A DNA stretch of 64,000 nt from Paucibacter sp. KBW04 (GTDB lineage: Bacteria; Pseudomonadota; Gammaproteobacteria; Burkholderiales; Burkholderiaceae_C). A model generated the notes under the pieces. It saw only the letters and a program-made list of their open reading frames with translations. It made no database searches and was not told where the DNA came from. The translations under genes and the position numbers were made by a program. This document shows, in pieces, positions 1-7,508 of this stretch. Positions within the stretch are counted from its first letter, which is position 1. Every line of letters begins with the position of its first letter. Location: assembly GCF_003852425.1 (NCBI RefSeq), contig NZ_QAJN01000006.1, positions 62,368-126,367 on the forward strand, read 5' to 3'.

Positions 1-393
1 CACATCGTAGGAAAAAATGGTGTGGCGGCCCACGGTCAGGCGGCCAAAGTCGCCGCTGATGCCTACATCGGCCTTGCGGGAGAAGGCCTGGGCGCTGCTC
101 TTGTTCTGACCGGTGCTGACGTCGAATTGGTTCTCTAGGTCGAACACGGCTTTCAAACCGCCACCCAGATCCTCGCTGCCCTTGAAGCCGTAGCGGCTGC
201 CCTGGATGCCGCCGGAAGTCAGGCGATGCTGAGTGCCGCTGACGCCGGGCGAGACGGCCGCGCCATTGGTGGATTGCAGGGCCGCGTCGATCAGGCCGTA
301 GACGATCACGCTGGATTGCTGCGCTTGGGCCAGGCCGGAGGCCATCAACAGGGTGGACAGAAGCGAGATCGAAACAAGAGTCTTGTTGTTCAT
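1..393 (-). CDS. Gram-negative porin (5' part; runs off the window)
   Basis: The minus-strand frame from ATG at 393 stays open to base 1 (131 codons), so the gene is cut by the window edge. It begins with a signal peptide (MNNKTLVSISLLSTLLMASG, then AQA as the likely cleavage site). Strands typical of the Burkholderiales general porin family follow: SSVIVYGLIDAAL, then GSRYGFKGSEDLGGGLKAVF, then FGRLTVGRHT. These proteins form trimeric outer-membrane diffusion channels. No clear Shine-Dalgarno is seen. An inverted repeat lies 43-63 bp upstream. The family is secure; substrate preference cannot be read. Confidence 0.93.
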   Translation of the reverse strand, partial: MNNKTLVSISLLSTLLMASGLAQAQQSSVIVYGLIDAALQSTNGAAVSPGVSGTQHRLTSGGIQGSRYGFKGSEDLGGGLKAVFDLENQFDVSTGQNKSSAQAFSRKADVGISGDFGRLTVGRHTIFSYDV

Positions 394-593
394 GGGGAGT
401 TTTTGGCAGGGGGTGGAAACTCGCTCCAATGTAGAAAGCGCATATGTAGTGCGCTTGTCAGAGTCCCCAGCTTTGCCAAAGCCGGTATTTGTTTTTTTGC
501 GTCCCCAGGCCCTGTCCCCCACAGCGGCTTCAAAGTGGGCCCTGGCCTGGTCTAAAGTGCGCGCATTGCGAACAAACGAGAGCAGAGCAACTC
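394..593. promoter_or_regulatory. Divergent intergenic region with inverted repeat
   Basis: This 200-bp gap separates the porin (minus) from the TMEM175-like gene (plus) and should hold both promoters. It contains a perfect 7-bp inverted repeat with a 7-base spacer at 436-456 (AAGCGCA, spacer, TGCGCTT). The repeat is a plausible operator for the porin. No regulator can be assigned. Confidence 0.4.
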
Positions 594-1187
594 ATGGCAA
601 CAATGGGCAAGGGCCGGCTGGAAGCCTTCAGCGACGGCGTCATCGCCATCATCATCACCATCATGGTGTTGGAGATCAAAGTTCCGCACGGCGAAGACTT
701 TGCCGCCCTGCAGCCCCTGCTGCCGGTGTTCCTCAGCTATGTGCTGAGCTTTATCTATGTGGGCATTTACTGGAACAACCATCACCATCTGCTGCACGCG
801 GCCAAGAACGTTTCGGGCGGCGCGCTCTGGGCCAATCTGCATCTGCTGTTTTGGCTCTCGCTGATCCCCTTTGTCACCGGCTGGATGGGCGAGAACCATT
901 GGCAGCCCCTGCCGGTGGCCCTGTACGGCTTTGTCCTGCTGATGGCGGGCCTGGCCTATTACATGCTGGTGCGGGTGCTGCTGCGCATTCACAGCGCCGA
1001 CTCCGCCCTGGCCAAGGCCTTGGGGAAGGATGTCAAGGGACGGCTCTCGCTGGTGTTCTATGCGCTGGCGATTGCCCTGGCCTATGTGCATGTGGGCCTG
1101 GCCATAGGCTTGTATGCCTGTGTGGCGGCCATGTGGCTGATCCCGGATCGCCGCATCGAACGGCATCTGCAGGAAAGCCAAGGCTAA
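594..1187 (+). CDS. TMEM175 (DUF1211) family membrane protein
   Basis: The 197-residue product from ATG 594 opens with LEAFSDGVIAIIITIMVLE, which carries the FSD motif and first pore helix of the TMEM175 potassium-channel family. About six hydrophobic segments follow (near residues 12-30, 42-62, 78-98, 104-128 and 145-185). Bacterial members are small six-helix, K+-selective leak channels of the inner membrane. The frame extends upstream to 489 but that part is not family-like, so the ATG just before the conserved motif was chosen. Family confidence is high; ion selectivity is inferred from the family. Confidence 0.88.
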   Translation: MATMGKGRLEAFSDGVIAIIITIMVLEIKVPHGEDFAALQPLLPVFLSYVLSFIYVGIYWNNHHHLLHAAKNVSGGALWANLHLLFWLSLIPFVTGWMGENHWQPLPVALYGFVLLMAGLAYYMLVRVLLRIHSADSALAKALGKDVKGRLSLVFYALAIALAYVHVGLAIGLYACVAAMWLIPDRRIERHLQESQG

Positions 1188-1227
1188 GACGCTATTAAGT
1201 TTTCCTGAAGGCACAGGGGCCTAGAGT
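1183..1227 (+). promoter_or_regulatory. Candidate phased xTTAAG box and -10 upstream of the PQQ-propeller/kdgK pair
   Basis: Three hexamers ending in AAG are spaced exactly 11 bp apart: GCTAAG at 1183, ATTAAG at 1194 and CTGAAG at 1205. Ten bases after the last is a -10-like TAGAGT (1222-1227). The architecture matches the stronger sites at 14784-14828, 17825-17870 and 25901-25956. The half-sites are degenerate and the first overlaps the end of the preceding gene, so this is a weaker member of the set. Confidence 0.35.
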
Positions 1228-1266
1228 GAGGACCGAACACCTGCCCCCCACTCAGGAGCGTCTTCC

Positions 1267-2406
1267 ATGCCCACGCTGCGCCCCCGCCTTGCCCTGGCCT
1301 TGATCGTTTTGCTCACCCTGCCCGGCCTGTGTGAGCCCAAGCCAGGGGAGCTGCTGAGCAGCAGTAGCCGCCAAGGAAGCAGCGCCGGCCCAAGTCCCAT
1401 TCGTGCGGCCGTGGCCGCCCTGCCCGGCGGCGGCTGGTGCGCCGGCAATCTGGCGGGCGAGGTCTTCTGCCGCCCGCCAGGCGGCGCGGCGGTCCAGGCC
1501 CTGGCTCAACTGCCCGGGCCTGTTCTGAGCGCACCGCTGGTGTTGGATGATTTTCTGATCGTTGCCAGCAGCACAAGCCTGCAGGCCTTTGCGCTCAAGC
1601 AGGGCCGCCCCAGCGCGCCCGCCGTTTGGCAACGCGAGCTGGCCGACCTCGGCCTGAGTGCCCAGAGCCCGCGCTGGGACGCCTATCTGCCCGACCCCAT
1701 CGCCCTGGCCCAGGGCCAGGAGCTGCTGCTGGCCCATGGGCGCGACGTCATGCGCCTGCGCGCCACAGATGGCCGCCCGATCTGGCGCCAGACCCTGCCC
1801 CAAGCCGTGCAAGCCACGCCGCGCGTCGACGAGGCAGGGCAAGCGGCCTGGCTGGCCGATCAGAGCGGCAAGCTGCACAAGCTGGACCTGCGCGACGGAA
1901 GCCTGCTGCAAAGCTGGCAGCTGGCTCAGGGTCTGATCCAGGGCCAGCCCGCTCAGCAAGGCGACACCGTCTGGGTGGGCGGGCGCGACGCCCATCTGCG
2001 CGCCTACTCGCTAAGCCAGGCGCGCGAGCTCTGGGCCGAGGACAGGCAGGGCAACTGGATCATGGCCGGGCCCGTGTTGACGAAGCAGGGGCTGATCGTC
2101 AGCGCCGAGTCCGACGGCTTTCGCATCCGCGGCCAGGACGCCAGCAGCGGCGCGCTGCGCTGGCAGTACCAGCTCGATCAAAACGTGTTTCAAGGCCCCG
2201 CCATGGATGGCGACACCCTGATCTTCGCCAGCGGCGCGGCCTATCAAACAACCGGCCCGGGCCGCCTGACCGCCTTGAACAGCCAAGGCCGGCTGCTGTG
2301 GCAAATCGCCCTACCCGCCGCCAGCTTCGCACGCCCGCAGCTGCAGGGCCGCCGGCTGCTGCTAGGCGATGAGAGCGGCCAGGTGCATGAGCTGGGCCTG
2401 GACTGA
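1267..2406 (+). CDS. Secreted PQQ-binding-like beta-propeller protein
   Basis: The 379-residue protein starts at ATG 1267 behind a good ribosome site (AGGAG nine bases upstream) and has an N-terminal signal peptide (hydrophobic stretch about residues 7-21). The body is a series of propeller blades with PQQ-repeat-like phrases: LRATDGRPIWRQTL, LDLRDGSLLQSW, DASSGALRWQY and LNSQGRLLWQIALP. Such folds are found in BamB-like scaffold proteins and in quinoprotein-like periplasmic proteins. No dehydrogenase catalytic residues are evident. It is five bases from kdgK and probably cotranscribed. The exact role is unknown. Confidence 0.75.
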   Translation: MPTLRPRLALALIVLLTLPGLCEPKPGELLSSSSRQGSSAGPSPIRAAVAALPGGGWCAGNLAGEVFCRPPGGAAVQALAQLPGPVLSAPLVLDDFLIVASSTSLQAFALKQGRPSAPAVWQRELADLGLSAQSPRWDAYLPDPIALAQGQELLLAHGRDVMRLRATDGRPIWRQTLPQAVQATPRVDEAGQAAWLADQSGKLHKLDLRDGSLLQSWQLAQGLIQGQPAQQGDTVWVGGRDAHLRAYSLSQARELWAEDRQGNWIMAGPVLTKQGLIVSAESDGFRIRGQDASSGALRWQYQLDQNVFQGPAMDGDTLIFASGAAYQTTGPGRLTALNSQGRLLWQIALPAASFARPQLQGRRLLLGDESGQVHELGLD

Positions 2407-2411
2407 AACTC

Positions 2412-3389
2412 ATGCGCGGCCAAGATTCCAAGCCCGCGCCTCAGGCCACGGCCACTCTGTCGCAAGAGGTCATCGTCTTCGGCGAGTGCATGGTCGAGCT
2501 CAGGCCCGAGGGGCCGGGCAGGCTGCGGGTCGGCTTTGGCGGCGACACCCTCAATCTGGCCATCTATCTGGCGCGCAGCGGCAGCGCCCGCGGCATCCGG
2601 GTCAGCTATGCCACGGCCCTGGGGACCGAGGCCTTCAGCGATGCCATGGTCCAGGCCTGGCAGGCCGAGCAGATCGACTGCCGCCTGGTGCAACGCCTCA
2701 GCCAGCGCCAGCCCGGGCTCTACACCATCAGCACCGATGCCCGTGGTGAGCGCAGCTTTGCCTACTGGCGCGGCGAGAGTGCGGCACGGGCCTACTTCGA
2801 GCCGCCTGACACGGCCCTGGAGCAGGCCTGCCGCCGCCACAACATCGGCGCCATCGTCATCAGCGGCATCAGCTTGGCCATACTGCCGGCGCCGGCCCGC
2901 GACCGCCTGCTGGCGCTGCTGCGCGGCGTGCGCCAGCGAGGCGGCCTGGTGGTCTTTGACAGCAACTACCGCCCCGCCCTCTGGCCCGACGCCGCCAGCG
3001 CCGCCGCCGTGCATGCCCAAGCTCTGGCCCTGGCCGATATCGCCTTGCTGACCCTGGACGACGAGCGCGCGCTCCACCCCGGCCTGGCGACGGAGGCGCT
3101 GCTGCGGCGCTTGTTCACGCTGCCCTGCTCCGACGTGGTGATCAAACGCGGCCGCGAGCCCACCCTCTTGCGGGTCGCCGGCCAGCCGATCCGCGAGATT
3201 CCCACCGAGCCGGTGGTCCAGGTGATAGACAGCACGGCGGCCGGCGATGCCTTTGGCGGCGCCTATCTCGCCGAGCGCCTGTGCGGCGCCACGGCGGCCC
3301 AGGCCGCGGCGGCCGGCAACCGCCTGGCCGCCCAGGTGATCCAGCATGCCGGGGCCATCATGCCGCGCCAGGCCATGCCCGCGGCCTGA
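2412..3389 (+). CDS. kdgK: 2-dehydro-3-deoxygluconokinase (PfkB family)
   Basis: This 325-residue cytoplasmic kinase follows the KdgK pattern over its full length. It has VIFGECMVEL-type opening motifs, FGGDTLNLAIYLARSG, YATALGTEAF, a central SGISLAIL, FDSNYRPALW, and the PfkB signature DSTAAGDAFGGAYLAERL holding the catalytic Asp. It closes with GAIMPRQAMPA, very close to the E. coli KdgK end as I recall it. It phosphorylates 2-keto-3-deoxygluconate with ATP, feeding the Entner-Doudoroff aldolase. A role on tagatose-6-phosphate is less likely given this similarity. It is convergent with the ABC operon that follows. Confidence 0.88.
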   Translation: MRGQDSKPAPQATATLSQEVIVFGECMVELRPEGPGRLRVGFGGDTLNLAIYLARSGSARGIRVSYATALGTEAFSDAMVQAWQAEQIDCRLVQRLSQRQPGLYTISTDARGERSFAYWRGESAARAYFEPPDTALEQACRRHNIGAIVISGISLAILPAPARDRLLALLRGVRQRGGLVVFDSNYRPALWPDAASAAAVHAQALALADIALLTLDDERALHPGLATEALLRRLFTLPCSDVVIKRGREPTLLRVAGQPIREIPTEPVVQVIDSTAAGDAFGGAYLAERLCGATAAQAAAAGNRLAAQVIQHAGAIMPRQAMPAA

Positions 3390-3397
3390 GTCCTGGT

Positions 3398-3412
3398 GGC
3401 AGCAACGCTGCC
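3398..3412. terminator. Small hairpin between convergent kdgK and ABC ATPase gene
   Basis: A 6-bp perfect stem (GGCAGC / GCTGCC) with a three-base loop lies in the 27-bp gap between two convergent genes. It has no T-tract on either side, so it may be a weak bidirectional terminator at best. Confidence 0.35.
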
Positions 3413-3416
3413 CCCA

Positions 3417-4562
3417 TCAATCCAGCCGCTCCCCCGTCTCGGCGTCAAACACCCACATCGCCTCGCAGGGGAACTCCAGCCTCAGCTCGGCCCCCGCACT
3501 CAAGGCCGGCCAACCGGGCAGGCGCAGCTGCAGCCTGTGCTCGCCCAGCTGCAGCTGCAAGAGGCAGTCTGGGCCCAGTGGCTCGACCAGGCGCAGGGGC
3601 GCTTGCAGGCGCAGCCAGCCGGGCTCGCTGACCCGGCTTTCGCTCAGCCTGAGCGTCTCGGTGCGCCAACCCAGCAGCAGGGAGCGGCCCACCAGGCGCG
3701 CCGGTGGCGGCAGCCTTGCACCATCGGCCATCCAGTCCTGCGACTCCGCGCCGCGCGGCAGCAGGCGCAGCGCGCCGTCGGTGGCCAGCCGGGCGGGCAA
3801 GAGATTCAAGCCAGGGCAAGACAGAAACTGGGCAACAAAAAGATTGGCCGGCTGCAGGTAAACCTGCTGCGGCGTGCCCAGCTGCTGCAGCCGCCCTTGC
3901 TTGAGCACGGCGATGCGATGGCCCAGGGTCATGGCCTCGGTCTGGTCATGGGTCACATAGATGGCCGTGCGGCCCAGGCGCTGGTGCAGCAGCTTGATCT
4001 CACCGCGCATCTCGGCACGCAGCTGGGCATCGAGATTGGACAGGGGCTCGTCGAACAAAAACAGCTTGGGCTGACGCGCCAGCGCCCGCCCCATCGCCAC
4101 TCTTTGGCGCTGGCCGCCCGAGAGCTGGGCCGGCCGCCGCGTCAGCAAGGCCTGCAGCTGCAGCATCTGCGCCACCTCGGCCACCCGCGCCTCGCGCCGT
4201 GCGCGGGGCCAGCCCTGCATTTCCAGCGCGAAGCCCAGGTTCTCGGCCACGCTCATATGCGGGTAGAGCGCATAGTTCTGGAACACCATGGCGATGTCTC
4301 GCTCGCGCGGGCTCAGGCCATCGATGCGCCGGCCCTCCAGCTCGATCTCGCCGGCATCGGCCGTCTGCAAGCCCGCCACCAGGCTCAGCAGCGAGGACTT
4401 GCCGCAACCCGAGGGCCCGACCAGGATCAGCATCTCGCCCGCCGCCAGCTCCAGGTGGATGTCCTCCAAAATGGCCTGGCCGCCCAAGCGCTTGTGCAGA
4501 CCGCGGATCTGCAAGCCCTGGTCGGGCGCCGCATCCATTTCTTTTGTCTCACTCATCATCAT
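3417..4562 (-). CDS. Sugar ABC transporter ATP-binding protein (MalK/UgpC type)
   Basis: The 381-residue ATPase has Walker A GPSGCGKSSLL (about residues 52-62), ABC signature LSGGQRQRVAMGRA, Walker B LFLFDEPLSNLDAQL and the switch histidine in YVTHDQTEAM. A roughly 140-residue C-terminal TOBE-like regulatory region follows, as in MalK, UgpC and MsmK. It energises the two permeases encoded just upstream. The start lies within a run of ATGs overlapping the stop of the preceding permease, so any of the first three Met codons may be used. It is the last gene of the GH20-ABC operon. Confidence 0.93.
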   Translation of the reverse strand: MMMSETKEMDAAPDQGLQIRGLHKRLGGQAILEDIHLELAAGEMLILVGPSGCGKSSLLSLVAGLQTADAGEIELEGRRIDGLSPRERDIAMVFQNYALYPHMSVAENLGFALEMQGWPRARREARVAEVAQMLQLQALLTRRPAQLSGGQRQRVAMGRALARQPKLFLFDEPLSNLDAQLRAEMRGEIKLLHQRLGRTAIYVTHDQTEAMTLGHRIAVLKQGRLQQLGTPQQVYLQPANLFVAQFLSCPGLNLLPARLATDGALRLLPRGAESQDWMADGARLPPPARLVGRSLLLGWRTETLRLSESRVSEPGWLRLQAPLRLVEPLGPDCLLQLQLGEHRLQLRLPGWPALSAGAELRLEFPCEAMWVFDAETGERLD

Positions 4563-5371
4563 CCCTTGACCGCGCCGGCAATCAGGCCGCGCGTGAAATG
4601 CCGGCCCGCCAGCAGATAAACCAGGAGCGTGGGCGCCGCCGCCAGCAAGGCCGCCGCCATCTCCAGCGGATAGGCGCGCGCGCCGGTTTCGGTCTGGGCC
4701 GAGAGCTGGGCCAGGGCCGCCGTGATGGGCCGGGCCGAGTCGGGGCCAAACACCAGGCCGAACAGATACTCATTCCAGATCGTGGTGAACTGCAGAATCA
4801 GCACGACCACAAAAATCGGCCGGGACAGGGGCAGCACAATGCGCCAGAGCAGGCGCCAGAAGCTCGCGCCGTCCAGCCGCGCCGCATGCAAAAGCTCGTC
4901 CGGGAAGGACAGAAAGTGGTTGCGGAAGAACAAGGCCAGGGGCAGGCTGTAGATCACATGGATGGCGATCAAAAGCAGCAGCGAGCGGTCCAGGCCCAGG
5001 CGCGCCATCGTGATGGCCAGAGGCAGCAGATAGACCTTGATGGGCAGGAAGAAGGCCAGCACCAGCAGCAGGCCCAGCCAGCGCTCCCCACGGAAGCGGT
5101 ATTTGCACAAAACAAAGCCATTCAGCGCCGCCAGCAGGGCCGACAAAAGCACGGCCGGCATGGCCAACATCAGGCTGGCCGCAAAACTGCTGGCCAGCAG
5201 ACGCCAGGCTTGGCGCCAGGCGGCAAAGCTGGGCTGAGTGGGCCAAGCGAGGAAGTTGCCCTGCTGTACTTCGGCGCCGGATTTCAGGCTATTGCCCATC
5301 ATCAAGAGCAGGGGCAGTGCGATGACCAGAGCCGCCAACAGGGCCAGCAGATAAAGCAGCAAGCGCCTCAT
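4559..5371 (-). CDS. Sugar ABC transporter permease (MalG type)
   Basis: The 270-residue inner-membrane protein has about six helices, with the first at residues 3-25. The EAA loop that docks the ATPase is ELLHAARLDGASFWRLLWRI, followed by LPLSRPIF. Length and motif fit the MalG/UgpE group of carbohydrate permeases. It overlaps the MalF-type gene upstream and the ATPase gene downstream by 4 bp each (ATGA), suggesting translational coupling. Confidence 0.92.
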   Translation of the reverse strand: MRRLLLYLLALLAALVIALPLLLMMGNSLKSGAEVQQGNFLAWPTQPSFAAWRQAWRLLASSFAASLMLAMPAVLLSALLAALNGFVLCKYRFRGERWLGLLLVLAFFLPIKVYLLPLAITMARLGLDRSLLLLIAIHVIYSLPLALFFRNHFLSFPDELLHAARLDGASFWRLLWRIVLPLSRPIFVVVLILQFTTIWNEYLFGLVFGPDSARPITAALAQLSAQTETGARAYPLEMAAALLAAAPTLLVYLLAGRHFTRGLIAGAVKG

Positions 5372-6282
5372 GCCTGCGCCCCCCGCGCCTGGCTGCGCGC
5401 CCGCCCCAGGGCATAGGGCAGGGCGATGGACAGCACCATCATCACCATCACCATGGCGCTGGCCGCTCCCAGGCCCAGGCGGCTGCGCTCAAACGCCATC
5501 TGGAACATATAGAAGGCCGGCAGCTCGCTGCTCTGGCCGGGCCCGCCCTCGGTCAGCACGGCCACCAGATCAAAGGTCTTGATCGCCGCCGGCAGCAGCA
5601 CCAGCAGGGCCGAGAACAAGCTGGGCGCCAGCTGAGGCAGGAGCACCCGGCGGTACAGGGTCCAGCCGGCCGCACCGTCCAGGCGCGCCGCCTGCACCAA
5701 GGACTCGTCGATGCCGCGCAGGCCGGCCAAGAAGATGGCCATCACAAAGCCGCTGATCTGCCAGACGGCCGCCACCACCAGGGCATAGACGGCCATCTCC
5801 TCCTGCGCCAGCCAGTCCCAGCGAAAACTGCTCCAGCCCAGGCGGCGCAGGCCCTCGGCCAGGCCTTGCTCCGGGTCCATCAGCCAGCGCCAGGCGCTGC
5901 CCGTCACCACCATGGACAGGGCCATGGGATGCAGATAGACCCAACGCAAAAATCCCTCTGCACGCAGGCGCTGGTCCAGCAACACCGCCAGGCCCAGGCC
6001 CAGGGCCAGCGGCAGCAGCACGAAGAAGAAGCCGAAGCGCAGCAGATTCCAGAGCGAGGCCTGCCAGCGCGGGTCCTCCAGCAAGCGGCGGTACTGCAGG
6101 AGGCCGACGAACTCGTCGCTGGGCAGCAGGGCCGAGCGGGTCAGGGACAGCCAGCCGGTCCAGAGCAGAAAGCCGTAGAAGAACAGCGCCCCCAGCAAGA
6201 GCAGGGGCAAGAGGCAGCTCAAAGCCGTTCGGCGCTCGGCGCCGAGAGAAGTCGTGGAAAACAATCGCATGCCCTGTTTCAA
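5368..6282 (-). CDS. Sugar ABC transporter permease (MalF/UgpA type)
   Basis: The 304-residue inner-membrane protein has six predicted helices, the first about residues 20-45. Its EAA loop (DESLVQAARLDGAAGWTLYR, then RVLLPQLAP) is typical of the MalF/UgpA group. The start at 6282 overlaps the stop of the binding-protein gene by ATGA; an internal Met at 6270 is the alternative. It pairs with the MalG-type permease downstream. The substrate is inferred from the operon to be an N-acetylhexosamine oligosaccharide such as chitobiose. Confidence 0.92.
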   Translation of the reverse strand: MKQGMRLFSTTSLGAERRTALSCLLPLLLLGALFFYGFLLWTGWLSLTRSALLPSDEFVGLLQYRRLLEDPRWQASLWNLLRFGFFFVLLPLALGLGLAVLLDQRLRAEGFLRWVYLHPMALSMVVTGSAWRWLMDPEQGLAEGLRRLGWSSFRWDWLAQEEMAVYALVVAAVWQISGFVMAIFLAGLRGIDESLVQAARLDGAAGWTLYRRVLLPQLAPSLFSALLVLLPAAIKTFDLVAVLTEGGPGQSSELPAFYMFQMAFERSRLGLGAASAMVMVMMVLSIALPYALGRARSQARGAQA

Positions 6283-7508
6283 TCGCGCGCCGTCAAGGCC
6301 TGCGCCAAACGCTTTTGTGCCTGCTCGGCCGTCATGCGCTCGCTGGCCCAGAAGGCCGAGAGCACATCGCGCATGCCGCCGTAAGCACTCTCTCCCAAGC
6401 GAGCGCTCAGGGCCAACACCAGCTGGCCACGCGCATCGCCGGCGCGGAAGTCCTCGGCCGACTGCTGGGCGCAGGCGTTGAAGCCCTCCAGGCCCGCGTC
6501 GCGCCGCACCGGAATGCCGCCCTTGAGCTGGGCCAGGCGGCTGGAGGCCTGGGGCTGCAAGAGCAGGCTCGCCAGGCGCCGCTGCTGCTCGGCCTGCGCC
6601 GGCTCGGGCGTGGCGAAGAAGATCAGCCGGTCGAACTCGAAGTAATGCAGGCGGCCATGGCCGGGCGCGGGGCTGCAGTCATAGTCCTGCCCGACCTGCC
6701 AGCCGGCTTTCTGGAACTCGCCGTTGACCCAGTCGCCGCTCAGCTGAAACGCCGCCTTGCCCTGCAGCAGCAGGGCGGTAGCTCCGGCCCAGTCGCGGCT
6801 GACCTGGCCGCTGTCGGTATAGCGTTTGAGGCGGCGGAACTCGGCCAGCAGGCCACGCATCTGCTCACCTTGCAGCAGGCGCGGATCGGCCTGGACGAGG
6901 GCACGCTCAAAAAAATCTCGCCCGGCTCGACCCAGCACCACCCCGACGAAGAGGCTGAGCTTCTGCCCCGCCGAACTGCCGATGGCCAGGGGCAGCACGC
7001 CGCGCTGCTGCAGAGCCGCAGCCGTGCGGTGGAAGGCGTCCCAATCGCTGGGCACGGCCAGGCCTTGCTCACGCAGCAGGCGCAGATTGCTCCACAGCAT
7101 ATTGAGCCGGTGCACATTCAGGGGCACGGCCACCGGGCGCTTTTCGTAGCGCAGCTCAGCCGCCACCGCATGAGGCAGATCGGCAAAAGCGAGCGCCACC
7201 GCCGGCCCCAGATCGGCCAGGGGCACGGCCTCGCCCCAGACCCGCACGGACTTGTCGGTCTGGGCCAGCGCGGGCGGCTGGCCGGAGAGAAAGCGGGTCT
7301 TCAAAACCGTGTTCGCGTTCGAGGCCCCGGCCACCGCCGAGGCCTTCAAGGGCAGGCCGGCCTTGAGGGCACGCTGGCGCAACTCGCCCACCATGGCGGC
7401 CTCGCTGCCCGCGGTCCACCAATGCAACAGCTCCAGCTCCCGCTCCTGGGCTTGGCTGCTTGCGCTGGCGGCAGCCAGGCTCAAGATCAAGGCGCGGCAA
7501 GCCCTCAT
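6279..7508 (-). CDS. Extracellular sugar-binding protein of ABC importer (family 1)
   Basis: The 409-residue periplasmic protein has a short signal peptide ending near SSQAQE (about residue 21). ELELLHWWTAGSEAAMVGEL then opens the first lobe, as in MalE/UgpB-type binding proteins. Later GDWVNGEF and the hinge-like YFEFDRLIFFATPEP are typical of the fold. It delivers the sugar to the permease pair encoded downstream. The start overlaps the GH20 stop by 4 bp. Substrate cannot be read from the sequence alone. Confidence 0.9.
   Translation of the reverse strand: MRACRALILSLAAASASSQAQERELELLHWWTAGSEAAMVGELRQRALKAGLPLKASAVAGASNANTVLKTRFLSGQPPALAQTDKSVRVWGEAVPLADLGPAVALAFADLPHAVAAELRYEKRPVAVPLNVHRLNMLWSNLRLLREQGLAVPSDWDAFHRTAAALQQRGVLPLAIGSSAGQKLSLFVGVVLGRAGRDFFERALVQADPRLLQGEQMRGLLAEFRRLKRYTDSGQVSRDWAGATALLLQGKAAFQLSGDWVNGEFQKAGWQVGQDYDCSPAPGHGRLHYFEFDRLIFFATPEPAQAEQQRRLASLLLQPQASSRLAQLKGGIPVRRDAGLEGFNACAQQSAEDFRAGDARGQLVLALSARLGESAYGGMRDVLSAFWASERMTAEQAQKRLAQALTARD

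Noticed and set aside
2412-3389. The PfkB kinase as the missing tagatose-6-phosphate kinase of the aga pathway
   Set aside because: Its motifs follow KdgK from end to end, and it lies 52 kb from the aga operon.
5425-5460. Run of CATCAC/CACCAT triplets resembling a microsatellite or His tag
   Set aside because: On the minus strand it encodes a Met/Val-rich membrane helix of the MalF-type permease, so it is ordinary coding sequence.
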